Assembly (NCBI GenBank): GCA_963825415.1
Contig: CAWGTD010000009.1
Span: forward strand, 1-64,000
Length of the DNA: 64,000 nt
Origin: BP-464 sp963825415
GTDB taxonomy: Bacteria; Actinomycetota; Thermoleophilia; Solirubrobacterales; Solirubrobacteraceae
Direction: 5' to 3'
Notes under the pieces: generated by a model
The model's input: the letters and a program-made list of their open reading frames with translations, nothing else
The model's database searches: none
What the model was told of the DNA's origin: nothing
Shown: piece after piece, positions 45,049 through 54,759 of the stretch
Numbering within the stretch: the stretch's first letter is position 1
Layout of the letters: each line of letters begins with the position of its first letter
Program-made: the position numbers and the translations under genes

Positions 45049-46483
45049 AGCTCGCGCAGCTCCGAGCGCCGGACCTTTCCGCTCGCCGTCCGCGGCAGCT
45101 CGGCGGCGAACTCGACGATCCGCGGGTACTTGTAGGGCGCGGTCTGGGCCTTGACGTGGGCCTGAAGCTCGCGGGCCAGCTCGTCGCTGGGAGCGTGGCC
45201 GTCGCGCAGCACGACCACGGCGCGCACCACGCTGCCGCGCTCTGCGTCGGGAGCGGCGACGACCGCGGCGTCGGCGACAGCTGCATGGGACCCCAACGCC
45301 GACTCCACCTCGAACGGCCCGATCCGATAGCCGGCCGAGATGATCACGTCGTCGGCGCGACCCTCGAAGTACAGGTAGCCGTCGTCCTCCCGCACGCGAT
45401 CGCCCGTGCGCCAGACGCCGTCCCGGTGCGCCCGCGGGGTCCTCGCCGAGGTAGCGCAGGAAGAACGTCGGGTCGGTCGCGGGATCGAGGACGAGCTCGC
45501 CCTCGTCGACCCACAGCCGCACTCCCGGCAGCGGCCTGCCCATCGATCCCGGCCGGACGGGCTCGCCGGCGGGCATGCCGGTGAGCTGCCCGGTCTCGGT
45601 CTGGCCGTAGCCGTCGCGGATCTGCAGCCCGGTGGCCTGCTCCCATGCGGCGAGCACGCCGGGGTCCAGCGCCTCGCCCGCGGCGACAAGCTCGCGCACC
45701 GAGGGCAGCGGGCCCAGCGGCGCGCGCTTGGCGATCACGCGGTACTCGGTCGGGGCCATGCACAGGACGCTCGACGCGCTCGCGGGCAAGCAGTTCCAGG
45801 CGCTCGTGCGGGTCGAAGCGCGCGTCGTGCAGCAGCGCGGCCGCGCCCTGGATCCAGGGCGCGATGAAGACGTTGCGCGCCGATTTGCTCCACCCGCTGG
45901 CCGCCGTGCACCACACCAGGTCGCCCCGCCGCGCACCGAGCCAGGACTCCGCCTGCAGGCGCTGGCCGGGCAGGTAGCGCTGACCGTGCAGGACGGCCTT
46001 GGGCTCGCCGCTCGTCCCCGACGTGAACGTGATCAGGCACGGAGCGTCGGGCTCGAGGTCGGCGATCGCGGGCGGGTCGCCGTCGTAGAGGCGCTCGTCG
46101 GGCACGAGCAGGACCTCGACGTCCGGCCGCGCCGCCTCGAGCTCGGCGCGGTTGCGCTCGTCGGCCAGGATGACCTTGGGCCGGGCGACCTCGATGCGCA
46201 ACGCAAGGTCCTTGGCGCGCAGCTGCTCGGTGCACGGCAGCACCACGGCGCCGATCCGGAAACAGGCGACCATGGCCTCGACCCACTCGGGCCGGTTGCC
46301 GATCAGCGTCATCACCACGTCGCCGCGAGCGACGCCGTGCTTCAGGAGCGTCCCCGCAAGTCGCGCCGAGCGGCCGGCGACCTCGCCGATCGTGTGCTCG
46401 CGGCGCGCTCCGTCGCGGGCCAGCTCGACGAGCGCGAGCCTGTCGGCCGGCGCGGCCTCCACGACGTCGCGGACGAAGTTCAC
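45045..46483 (-). CDS. acyl-CoA synthetase (AMP-forming), two frameshifts
   Basis: About 478 residues when two extra bases are skipped: one near 45790 (joining LELLARERV to SVLCMAPTEY) and one near 45437 (joining RYLGEDPA to AHRDGVWRTGD). The 1439-nt span is two over a multiple of three. Hallmarks: ATP loop LITFTSGTSGEPKAVLHG, DGYGQTETGQ, and the C-terminal hinge YFEGRADDVIISAGYRIGP with the catalytic Lys in PRTASGKVRRSEL. It activates a medium- or branched-chain acid as a CoA thioester. GTG start overlaps the thioesterase stop by 4 nt. Confidence 0.85.
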
Positions 46484-46885
46484 AGCACGATCTGCGTGCA
46501 GACGAAGCTCGCGGCGAGGCGCTCCCCGTTGCGCACACGGACCTCCCAGACCTGGGTGCGGCGGCCGACGTGCAGCGGCTCGCCGGTCGCCTCCAGGACA
46601 TCACCGTCGCGGCCCGCCGCGAAGACGTTGACCTTCAGCTCGACCGTCGTGAAGTCCGAGCCCCGGCTCGAGGTTGCGCATCGTGCCCCACGCGGCCACG
46701 GTGTCGGCGAACGCGGTCCACGCCCCGCCGTGCACGTAGCCGCCGGGATGCAGGTGGCGGCGGTCGACCGCCATGCGTCCCAGCACGCGGCGCTCGTCGA
46801 TCTCGACCAGCTCGATGCCGAGGTCGCCGGGGAAGGTGCCGGTGAGGACCTGCCGGCTGAGCTCGGGAGTGATCGCGGGGTTCAC
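46480..46885 (-). CDS. PaaI-type hotdog thioesterase (one frameshift)
   Basis: About 134 residues in the restored frame. LEVDERRVLG-like start region (GIELVEIDERRVLGRMAVDR), the hotdog helix HPGGYVHGGAWTAFADTVAAWG, then after skipping one G in the GGGG run near 46668, DFTTVELKVNVFAAGRDGDV and VGRRTQVWEVRVRNG. The 406-nt span is one over a multiple of three. It hydrolyses aryl- or acyl-CoA thioesters. It is first in an operon with the acyl-CoA ligase; ligase plus thioesterase suggests aromatic or fatty acid turnover. Confidence 0.82.
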
Positions 46886-46946
46886 CCGCGGCAGTCTGCC
46901 GAACGGCGCGAGGGGCGGGCGCCGTGCCCGCCCCTCGCCACGTCAA

Positions 46947-48137
46947 CTAGTCCTGGCAGATCCCCGGGGGCGAGGCCGTCTCGCCCTTGTCGTGGAGCCA
47001 GAAGTTGGCGGTCCCGGCGGTGCCGGCACCGACCGAGTCGTCATGGCAGTCGAACGTGCCGCTGCCGCTTGCCTTGTTGCCTTCGAACCTGTTGTCGCTC
47101 GTGTCGGTGTCGGCAAAGAAACCGTCGGTGCGGTTGTCGTTCGCGTCGTTGCCCTTGACCAGGGCGCCGACGACCGTGTAGAGGCCCACGCCGAAGTCGT
47201 TGTCGAAGAGCTTGTTGCCCTCGACAGTCGCGGGCGCGTCGGTGACGGCGATGCCGTCGTACGTGCTCTGCGACACGTCGTTCTTCTTCACCACGACGTC
47301 GCCGTGGCTGTCGATGACGTACGCGCCGACGTCGTTGCCGACGACGGTGTTGTTCTCAGCCAGCGTGTCGCCGGCGTTGAACAGCAGCAGGCCGGCCGCT
47401 GCGACCGTCTGGGGCGAGTAGACGTTGCCGCCCACCACGTTGTCCTTGATCCGCGCGACTGCATCGGTCGAGACCTGGATGCCGTTCTGGCCGATCACGG
47501 CGGTCGGACCAGCGCCGAACACGGCGTTGTGCTCGATGACCGCGCTGGAGCCGTCACCCGACACCACGACGCCACCCTTCTGGTAGTCGTCGATCAGGTT
47601 GTCCTTGAGGACGCCTGAGCCGACCTGGCCCTCGGAGGAGCGCCCGAAGAGGACACCGACCCCGTTCTGGCAGCCGCTGAACGGCTGGTCACGGATGTGC
47701 CTGATCAGGTTCTTCTCGATCGTCGCGGAACCGTTGCCGTCGACGCGGACGCCCCAGCGGATCGAGTCGCAGCCGCTACCGCCCGGACCCTGGATGGTGA
47801 AGCCCTTGATCTTCACGTCCTGGGCGCCGTTGACGCGCACGATCGCCTTCGGGTCGGCCATCGTGGCCGGCGCCTGGATGATCGCCTGGAAGTCCTTCTC
47901 GCCCTCGAGCGAGAGCTTGTCCTTGCCCGCGGGGATCGTGACCTGCTCGACGTAGGTGCCGGCGCAGACCTTGATCTTGTCGCCGGAGTTCGCGGCGGTG
48001 ACCGCGGACTGGACGGTGGTGAAATTGGCGTTCTTGCAGTCAGGCGTGTTGCCGACCCGGAGGTCCTTGGCGAAGGCCGTCCCTGTGAACGCCAGGCCGA
48101 GGCACGCGAACGCGGCCGCAAGCAGCAGCTTCTTCAT
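46947..48137 (-). CDS. secreted right-handed parallel beta-helix protein
   Basis: 396 residues from MKKLLLAAAFACLGLAFTGTAFA, a clear signal peptide. The remainder is pectate-lyase/NosD-like coil repeats: VQSAVTAANSGDKIKVCAGTY, then ladders such as ATIEKNLIRHI, GVLKDNLIDDYQKGGVVVSG, NTVVGNDVGAYVIDSHG and GNKLFDNDFGVGLYTVVG. It has no clear catalytic residues of a pectate lyase. Likely binds or modifies polysaccharide at the surface. There are several Cys that could pair (PDCKNA, KVCAG, GCDSIRW, SGCQNG). Confidence 0.88.
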   Translation of the reverse strand: MKKLLLAAAFACLGLAFTGTAFAKDLRVGNTPDCKNANFTTVQSAVTAANSGDKIKVCAGTYVEQVTIPAGKDKLSLEGEKDFQAIIQAPATMADPKAIVRVNGAQDVKIKGFTIQGPGGSGCDSIRWGVRVDGNGSATIEKNLIRHIRDQPFSGCQNGVGVLFGRSSEGQVGSGVLKDNLIDDYQKGGVVVSGDGSSAVIEHNAVFGAGPTAVIGQNGIQVSTDAVARIKDNVVGGNVYSPQTVAAAGLLLFNAGDTLAENNTVVGNDVGAYVIDSHGDVVVKKNDVSQSTYDGIAVTDAPATVEGNKLFDNDFGVGLYTVVGALVKGNDANDNRTDGFFADTDTSDNRFEGNKASGSGTFDCHDDSVGAGTAGTANFWLHDKGETASPPGICQD

Positions 48138-48303
48138 CGGTTCTCCTATGTGGTGGGGACACCCCCCGGTGGGGGGAAGGACCCGCGCGCTCGAATCCAT
48201 TCAGCTCTACCGACGCGGGTCAGGGCCATTGACACACACGGCGCGACGCCGACGCCATCGGACATTCGTCCGCATCGGCCGCGAGCCACCGAGAGCTCCG
48301 CGA

Positions 48304-49524
48304 TTACTGGGCCGCGCCGACGTGTGACGTCCGAGTTCGGACAGCGGCCAAGCCGAGGCCGGCGACGAGCAGTGCGACGCCGCCGCCGGACACCAGCAGC
48401 GGCACGCGGCCGTCCGATCCCCAGGACAGGCCGGCCCATACGCCGGCGACCAGCGCGGTCACGCCCGTGATCCCCTGATAGAGCCCGATGCCGGTCCCGA
48501 GCGCCTGCGCGGGAAGCAGGTCGGCGACCCAGGCGCGCGCCACGCCGTCGGTGAGAGCCGTGTAGGCGCCGTAGACGGGCAGCAGGACCCACACCCACCC
48601 CGCGGAGTCGGCGAGACCCAGGCCGATGTAGGCGACCGCGAACGGGATGAGGCCGATGGCGAACACCAGCCGCCGCGAACGCCGATCGGACTGGATCCCT
48701 GCCGGGAGGCTGAGCACGGCGTAGACGAGGTTGTAGAGCGCGTAGGCGACGACGATGCCGACGAAGCCCAGGCCGAGTTCGTTTGCGCGCAGGATGATCA
48801 GCGCATCGGAGAAGTTCAGCAGCCCGAACGCTCCGAGGAACGCGACCACCCGCCAGTAGTGGCGCGGGAGCGAGCCCAGCGCGACGGGCTCGGGTCGGGT
48901 CGCGGCGAGGGCGGGGGAGGGGCGGTGCTCGCGGACCAGCGCGATCAGCGCGACGCTGATGATGGCGGGCACCGCGGCGACGATGAACAACGGCCGCAGC
49001 CGGTGATCGAGCGCCTCGTAGAGGGCCAGACCGAGCAGCGGCCCGAGCACGGCCCCGGCGGAGTCGGCCGCGCGGTGCAGTCCGAACGCGCGGCCCCGGA
49101 TCTCGGGCGGCGTGTCCGCGGCGATCAGCGCGTCGCGTGGCGACGTCCGGACGCCCTTGCCGACCCGGTCGATGAACCGTGCGCCAAGCACGACCGGCCA
49201 GGCGCCGGCGACCGCCAGCAGCGGCTTCGCCGCCGAGGAGATCCCGTAGCCCAGCGCGATCAGCGGCCGGCGCCGGAAGCGGTCGGCGAGCCGGCCAGAC
49301 ACCGCTTTGCCCACCGCCGCCGTGCCCTCGGCAACGCCCTCGATCAGCCCCAGCGCCGAGGGCGGCGCGCCCAGCGTGCCGACCACGAACAGCGGTAGCA
49401 CGGGATATACGAGCTCGGAGGCCGCGTCCTGGAAGAACGAGACACCGCTGAGAACCTTGACATTGCGGGGAACGGGCGCCGGAACACCGCAAGCTTCCCG
49501 TTTTCCGTGCGTTGGCGCCTCCAT
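48304..49524 (-). CDS. MFS transporter
   Basis: 406 residues with about twelve TM segments. It opens PVPRNVKVLSGVSFFQDAASE and has the MFS loop motif SGRLADRFRRRPLIALGYG between helices 2 and 3 and another at QSDRRSRRLVFAIG. RFIDRVGKGVRTSPRDALIA is typical of the heavy-metal/drug-type MFS branch seen in many actinobacteria and cyanobacteria. The ATG at 49522-49524 overlaps the ATG of the divergent LVIVD gene by two bases. The substrate cannot be told. Confidence 0.88.
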   Translation of the reverse strand: MEAPTHGKREACGVPAPVPRNVKVLSGVSFFQDAASELVYPVLPLFVVGTLGAPPSALGLIEGVAEGTAAVGKAVSGRLADRFRRRPLIALGYGISSAAKPLLAVAGAWPVVLGARFIDRVGKGVRTSPRDALIAADTPPEIRGRAFGLHRAADSAGAVLGPLLGLALYEALDHRLRPLFIVAAVPAIISVALIALVREHRPSPALAATRPEPVALGSLPRHYWRVVAFLGAFGLLNFSDALIILRANELGLGFVGIVVAYALYNLVYAVLSLPAGIQSDRRSRRLVFAIGLIPFAVAYIGLGLADSAGWVWVLLPVYGAYTALTDGVARAWVADLLPAQALGTGIGLYQGITGVTALVAGVWAGLSWGSDGRVPLLVSGGGVALLVAGLGLAAVRTRTSHVGAAQ

Positions 49525-50936
49525 GAGAACTTTTCGCGCTGCCCTGATCGCCTCGCTGGCCCTGGCCGCCGTGGCGTCCCCCGCCGCGGCCGAGCCTGTG
49601 GTGCCGGCCGGGCCCGACGCGTTCATGTCTCCCAACGTGAGCTACGTGGGATCGATCAAGCAGGACGTCGGCCTGACCACCGGCGCCCAGGTGATCAAGA
49701 GCACCGAGGCAGGCGTGCCCGACAAGCTGTTCGTCACGAGCGCCAAGAACATCTCGGTCTACGACATCTCCGACCCGGCGAATCCGGTTGGGATGGGCAA
49801 CCTGCATCTCAACGGCGCTTGGGAGAACGAGGAGGTGCCGACCAACGGCAAGGTCCTCGGGTTCGGCAGCGACTTCTTCTCGATCGGTGTCCCCGAGTGC
49901 GTGCAGGCGATGAAGGTCACGGGCTGCGTGCAGCTCTTCGACGTGCGCGACCCGGCGAACATCAAGCAGGTCGGCACCATCCCGGTCGCCAACCACACCG
50001 TCGAGTGCGCGCTGGACTGCCAGTACTTCTACGGCTCCGCCGGCACGATCATCGACGCCCGCGGCGTCCTGGACGGCAAGGCGCCCACCGCGATCGGCAA
50101 CTGGAAGACGGCATTGGCCGCCCAGGGCGTGACCGAGGGCAGCTGCCACCACATCCGTGAGCTGCGGCCGGGCATCCTGCTGACCGCGTGCCGGCCGTTC
50201 GCGGTCATCTCGATTCTCCCGCAGAACGGCGGCAGCCCGGCCTTGCCGAAGGTGCTCTACACCGGCGAGGCCGCCAAGTTCGTGCACTCGGCGCGCTGGC
50301 CGCGCAAGGGCAACGACAAGTTCGTGCTCATCGGCGGCGAGGAGAACTTCACCGCTCGCTGTGAGAACAACAACAGCGAGTTCTCGACCTACAGCGCCGC
50401 GAAGGTGCGCGCGGGTAAGTCGACCCAGTTCGAAGGCCCGCTCGACCAGCTCGTGCCGAGCAACGGCGTCTACGCCGACGGTCACGCCCCCGCGGGCGAG
50501 CTCGGCTGCTCGGTCCACTGGTTCCAGGAGCACCCGACGTTCCACAGCGGCGGCCTCGTCGCCCTCTCGGAGTACGAGAACGGCGTGCGGTTCCTGCAGG
50601 TCAGCAACAAGGGCAAGATCACCGAGCAGGGCTACTTCATCGCGGTCGCCGGCTCGTCGTCGTCGCCCAAGTGGGCGCCCGACGGCAAGACGGTCTACTC
50701 GATCGACTACCACCGTGGGATCGACATCATCCAGTACAAGGGCGACACCTATGTGCCCAACGCCCAGGGCCAGGTCGTCCCCCAGCGCGGCGCGATCCGC
50801 GGGACCAACGGCGTGATCCCCAAGATCGCCCTGACGGCGGTTCAGCAGGCCAAGAGCCAGGCTTTTGCCGCCGACCTGAAGCGGCGCGGGCTGGTCGCCC
50901 GGCCTCTGCTACCTCGCGTCGAACGCGACGACGTAA
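49523..50936 (+). CDS. secreted LVIVD-repeat-like protein (one frameshift)
   Basis: 470 residues in the restored frame. Signal peptide MRTFRAALIASLALAAVASP. Repeats ISVYDISDPANPVGMGNL and VQLFDVRDPANIKQVGTIP mark the propeller, with paired Cys (VECALDCQYF). Read straight through, the frame continues into the acyl-CoA dehydrogenase. Skipping one base near 50895 gives an ending WSPGLCYLASNATT and a TAA at 50934, and the 1414-nt span is then one over a multiple of three. It is a paralogue of the gene at 15640-17049. Confidence 0.8.
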
Positions 50937-50977
50937 GCGAAACCTCGTCACGGTGGCGGTCGTATCCTGGGAGGGAC

Positions 50978-52192
50978 ATGGCCGCCACCGAGACTCCCTA
51001 CTCCGAATACACCGACGAGCAGCGGGCCATCATCGAGATGGTCCGGGGGTTCGCCGACAAGGAGATCATCCCCAACGCCGAGCACTTCGACCACTCCGAC
51101 GAGTTCCCCGAGGCCATCGTCGAGCAGATGAAGGAGCTCGGCCTCTTCGGGGTGACGATTCCCGAGGAGTACGGCGGGATGGGGCTCGACCTGACGACGT
51201 ACGCGATGATCGTCGAGGAGCTCAGCCGCGGCTGGATCTCGATCTCAGGGGTCATCAACACGCACTTCATCGGCTCCTACCTGCTGCAGAAGTACGGCAC
51301 CGAGGAGCAGAAGCAGAACTACCTACCGCGGATGGCCACCGGCGAGATCCGGGCGGCGTTCAGCCTCTCCGAGCCCGAGCTGGGCTCCGACGTCCAGGCG
51401 ATCAAGACGTCGGCCAAGAAGGCCGACGACACGCACTACGAGATCAACGGCCAGAAGATGTGGGTCACCAACGGCCTGCGCTCCGCGTTGGTCTTCGTGC
51501 TGGTCAAGACCGACCCCGACGCCGACCCGCGCCACAAGGGCTTCACGTGCTTCATCGCCGAGAAGGAGCCGGGCGCGTCGGAGAACACCGGCGAGCACGC
51601 CGGCCTGACCGTTCCGCCCCAGATCAAGAAGATGGGCTACAAGGGCGTCGAGTCGACCGAGCTGGTCTTCGACGGCTACCGCTGCCCGGCCGAGAACATT
51701 CTGGGCGGCGAGGAGGCGGGCCTCAACAAGGGCTTCGCGCAGATGATGGACGCGCTGGAGGTCGGGCGGGTCAACGTCGCCGCGCGCGGTGTGGGCATGG
51801 CTCAGCGCGCGCTGGAGCTGGCCCTGCGCTACTCGCAGGAGCGCAAGACGTTCGGCAAGCCGATCGCCCAGCACCAGGCGATCCAGTTCAAGCTCGCCGA
51901 CATGGCGACGCAGGTCGAGGCCGCTCGGCTGCTGACCCTGCGCGCCGGCCGGCTGAAGGACGCCGGCGAGCGCTCGGACATGGAGGCCGGCATGGCCAAG
52001 CTCTTCGCTTCGGAGGCCGCCCGCTTCTGTGCCGAGGAATCGCTGCGCATCCACGGCGGCTACGGCTACTCCAAGGAGTACGAGATCGAGCGGCTGTACC
52101 GCGACGCGCCGCTGCTGCTGATCGGCGAGGGCACGTCCGAGATCCAGAAGATGGTCATCGGGCGCAAGCTGCTCCAGCGCCACAAGATCTAG
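50978..52192 (+). CDS. acyl-CoA dehydrogenase
   Basis: 404 residues, GGAGG 4 nt before the ATG. It oxidises acyl-CoA to enoyl-CoA with FAD. Signatures: IPEEYGGMGLDLTTYAMIVEE, AAFSLSEPELGSDVQAIKT, QKMWVTNG, and the C-terminal pair QERKTFGKPIAQHQAIQFKLA and RIHGGYGYSKEYEIERLYRD. The catalytic Glu is expected in the IHGGYGYSKEYEIERL region, as in short-chain enzymes. Its chain-length range cannot be read. It stands alone, although fatty-acid genes lie 4 kb upstream on the other strand. Confidence 0.95.
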   Translation: MAATETPYSEYTDEQRAIIEMVRGFADKEIIPNAEHFDHSDEFPEAIVEQMKELGLFGVTIPEEYGGMGLDLTTYAMIVEELSRGWISISGVINTHFIGSYLLQKYGTEEQKQNYLPRMATGEIRAAFSLSEPELGSDVQAIKTSAKKADDTHYEINGQKMWVTNGLRSALVFVLVKTDPDADPRHKGFTCFIAEKEPGASENTGEHAGLTVPPQIKKMGYKGVESTELVFDGYRCPAENILGGEEAGLNKGFAQMMDALEVGRVNVAARGVGMAQRALELALRYSQERKTFGKPIAQHQAIQFKLADMATQVEAARLLTLRAGRLKDAGERSDMEAGMAKLFASEAARFCAEESLRIHGGYGYSKEYEIERLYRDAPLLLIGEGTSEIQKMVIGRKLLQRHKI

Positions 52193-52215
52193 CCGCGGCG
52201 CGCCCCCGCCGGCCG

Positions 52216-52266
52216 CATCGAGTGGACGCTTCGAGTCGCTATATGAACCCAAACGTCCACTCGATG
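52216..52266. promoter_or_regulatory. 13-bp perfect inverted repeat, AT-rich loop
   Basis: CATCGAGTGGACG (52216-52228) and CGTCCACTCGATG (52254-52266) are exact complements separated by 25 nt that hold the AT-rich ATATGAACCCAAA. It lies between the dehydrogenase stop and the epimerase start. It could be a terminator-like cruciform or a paired operator for the epimerase gene. Confidence 0.6.
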
Positions 52267-52287
52267 GCGAGCGGGGGGTGAGCTGAC

Positions 52288-53243
52288 GTGCGCGTCGCGG
52301 TTCTCGGCGGCACGCGGTTCGTCGGGCCGGCGGCGGTCGGGCACCTGCTCGCCGCGGGCCACGAGGTGGCGGTCTGCCACTCCGGGACGCACGAAGTCGT
52401 CCCAGCTCGGCGAGGCGGTCGAGCACCTGCACGCCACGCGCGACGAGCTGCTCGCGCCCGGCGGGCCGGTGCAGAAGTGGCGCCCCGAGGCGCTGCTCGA
52501 CACCTTCCCCGGCGGAGCCACGGCCGCGAAGGCGCGCGCGCTCGCGCGCGTGCGGCGAGCGGGCGGGGGCGGGGCAGCTCGTCGCGGTCAGCTCGATGGA
52601 CGTCTACCGCTATTGCGTCGACGCCGGGATCGGCGACGGCAGCGCCGCCACGCTCGCGCCGCGCGAGCCGCTCCCGCTGCGCGAGGACGTCTCGGTGCTG
52701 CGCGACGGGCCGTACCCCGCGGCGCGCGCCTCCGACGACGGCGGCGTGCACGACAACGTCGCGATGGAGGCCGCGCTTCACGACGCCGGGCGCGTGACCT
52801 CGCTGCGGCCCGGGACGATCTACGGCCCCTCACCGCAGGCGCGCGAGCGCGTGATCGTCGAGGCCGTCCGCCGCCGCGAGCGGCGCTTCGCGCTCCCCGA
52901 CGGCGGCGTGCAGCTCTTCCATCGCGTCGCGGTCGATCGCGTCGGCCGCGCGGCGGCGGCGGCGCTGGAGCGCGCGCCCGCCGGCTTCTGGGCGTGCAAC
53001 CTCGTCGATCCCGAGGACTGGACCTACGCCGGCCTTGCCGCCGAGATCGGCCGGCTGCTCGACTGGGAGTTCGAGTTCGAGAGCGTGGGTTTCGACGAGG
53101 CAGAGCACCCCTGGCAGACCGTGCACCCCGTGTTCGGCTCCGACCGCCGCCTGCGCGAGACGCTCGGCGTCACCGAGCCCGACTCGCGCGCCGCGCTGGC
53201 CGAGTGCATCGCGTGGCTCTGGGAGAACCCGCCGGCCGACTAG
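52288..53243 (+). CDS. NAD-dependent epimerase/dehydratase (two frameshifts)
   Basis: About 317 residues after skipping one base near 52394 (joining HSGTHE to SSQLGEAVEHLHATRDEL) and one near 52552 (joining ALAR to CGERAGAGQLVAVSSMD). The 956-nt span is two over a multiple of three. GTG start. Rossmann motif VAVLGGTRFVGPAAVGHLL, then SSMDVYR where SDR sugar enzymes carry the Ser and Tyr. C-terminal half ends WENPPAD. Extended SDR fold acting on a sugar nucleotide or similar; substrate unknown. Confidence 0.8.
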
Positions 53244-53250
53244 CGGCGGT

Positions 53251-54054
53251 TCACGTCCAGGCTTCGACGACGCGCACCAGGTCCGACGAGGGGAGCACGT
53301 GCGCCTCGACGAAGCCGGAGGCCACCAGGACCTCCTCGGCCTCGGCGGCCGTCTCGAAGTGCACCGCCACGCGGCCGCGGACGAGCGCCGACAGCGCGCC
53401 CGCGAACGCGCGCGCCACCAGCCACGGCGCGTCCTCGTCGACGTGCAGGTCGGCGGTGTAGAGGCCCGCCGGGAAGCGATCGAGCGTGACCGCGAAGCGC
53501 CGCCAGAGGTCGAGCATCGCCGCCCGCGGCAGGTAGCTGAGCAGCCCCTCGGTGACGATCGCAAGCCCGATGCCCGGATCGAGCTCGGCGCCGGCTATAT
53601 GTGCCAGGCTCGCCGTGCCGTCGTCGGCCAGTGCGTCGAGCTCGACGACGCGATGGGTGGGCGGGCGCCCGATCCGCTCGAGCGCGCGGCGCTTGCGGGC
53701 CGCCATCCCGGGCAGATCGCTCTCTACGTAGACGAGCTCCGGATACCGCTCGGTGAAGCGCCAGCCGCGCGGCGACATGCCGCACGCGACCTCCAGCACC
53801 TGCCCGATGCGGCCCTCGGCGATCGCCCGCTCGAGCACGGCGTCGATCGCCGCGTGGCGGGCGAGCAGGAACGAGTCGAGCGACGGAAGGCCGGTGACTC
53901 GGACGGCCAGCAGCGCCGGCTGCATCGCCGTGTACAGCAGGCGGCCTTCGAGCGTGTCGAGCGCCGGATGGCCGAGCCCGTTGCGTGCCCAGACGTGCCC
54001 GGTGTAGTGCGCGGTGGGGCTGATCGCCTCCGACCCGCGGGCCGTGCTCGCCAT
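53251..54054 (-). CDS. class I SAM methyltransferase, LCM-like
   Basis: 267 residues. The order of motifs fits leucine-carboxyl-methyltransferase-type enzymes: LARHAAIDAVLERAIAEG, SAM loop QVLEVACGMSPRGWRF, acidic ESDLPGMAARKRRAL, then IGLAIVTEGLLSYLP and a C-terminal strand. In actinobacteria such proteins methylate small molecules of unknown kind. It ends 8 nt from the epimerase, convergent, and its 5' end is 26 bp from the divergent helical gene. Confidence 0.85.
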   Translation of the reverse strand: MASTARGSEAISPTAHYTGHVWARNGLGHPALDTLEGRLLYTAMQPALLAVRVTGLPSLDSFLLARHAAIDAVLERAIAEGRIGQVLEVACGMSPRGWRFTERYPELVYVESDLPGMAARKRRALERIGRPPTHRVVELDALADDGTASLAHIAGAELDPGIGLAIVTEGLLSYLPRAAMLDLWRRFAVTLDRFPAGLYTADLHVDEDAPWLVARAFAGALSALVRGRVAVHFETAAEAEEVLVASGFVEAHVLPSSDLVRVVEAWT

Positions 54055-54080
54055 GGCCCGACACTACTATCGTCGGCAGC

Positions 54081-54455
54081 ATGTCCGGAGACGCCAAGGT
54101 CCTGCTCGAAACCGCCGTAAAACGCTTCCTGACCGAGGTCCCGGCGCTCGCGCCGATGAAGATGGTGGTGGGCATCGACCTGCACGGCCGCGGCGACACC
54201 CAGCAGTTCCGCCTCGAGCTGCCCGACATCAAGGTGACCAAGGGTTTCGCGACGGACTCGCGGATCCAGGTCGAGATGCGGCGCGACTTCTTCAACGCGA
54301 TGGTCGAGAACGAAGCCAAGGCGGCCGACTGGCGCGAGGCGTTCACCTACGGCCAGGCCAAGGCCACCGGCGTCGAGCAGTACCTGCGCCTGATCGACCA
54401 GGTGGTGGACAAGGCGCTGGAGCGCGCGCGCACGCGCAAGGCGCGCACCCACTAG
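54081..54455 (+). CDS. small SCP2-like protein
   Basis: 124 residues. A beta strand region (MKMVVGIDLHGRGDTQQFRLELPDI) is followed by VTKGFATDSRIQVEMRRDFFNAMVENE and helices AADWREAFTYGQAKATGVEQ. The order strand, then a residue near EALxxG-like helix with a lipid-binding look, recalls SCP2/sterol-carrier domains (about 110 residues), but the match is loose. It starts 41 nt before the next small gene and runs in the same direction as the agmatine genes. Confidence 0.45.
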   Translation: MSGDAKVLLETAVKRFLTEVPALAPMKMVVGIDLHGRGDTQQFRLELPDIKVTKGFATDSRIQVEMRRDFFNAMVENEAKAADWREAFTYGQAKATGVEQYLRLIDQVVDKALERARTRKARTH

Positions 54456-54495
54456 ATGGTTGATTCCGGTTGTTTGTGGTTTTGACGATCTGCGC

Positions 54496-54759
54496 GTGAC
54501 CGACCCGCGCTATCGCCTGACCGTCCACGACCGGCTCAACACGACGCTTGTCGGGCGCCGCTCGATCTCCTACACCTCGCCGCCGCAGCCGTATGACGAG
54601 GCGCTCGTGCTCGCGGGAATCCTGCTCGACCGCCCGCAGGGCCTCCAGGGCGCCGGCCCGTGGTTTCGCCCGATCGCCGGCGGCCAGCGGACCGTCAGCC
54701 TCGAGGTCGTCGAGGAGATCGCGCCCACGCAGCTGCACCTCGACGTCGCCGGGCCGTGA
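54496..54759 (+). CDS. small uncharacterised protein before aguA
   Basis: 87 residues from GTG 54496 (an in-frame TTG at 54460 would add 12). Mostly beta-like: YRLTVHDRLNTTLVGRRSI and TVSLEVVEEIAPTQLHLDV. No recognised domain. The stop overlaps the GTG of aguA by 4 nt (GTGA), so it is translationally coupled to the polyamine enzymes. That suggests a regulatory or accessory role in agmatine use. Confidence 0.6.
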   Translation: MTDPRYRLTVHDRLNTTLVGRRSISYTSPPQPYDEALVLAGILLDRPQGLQGAGPWFRPIAGGQRTVSLEVVEEIAPTQLHLDVAGP

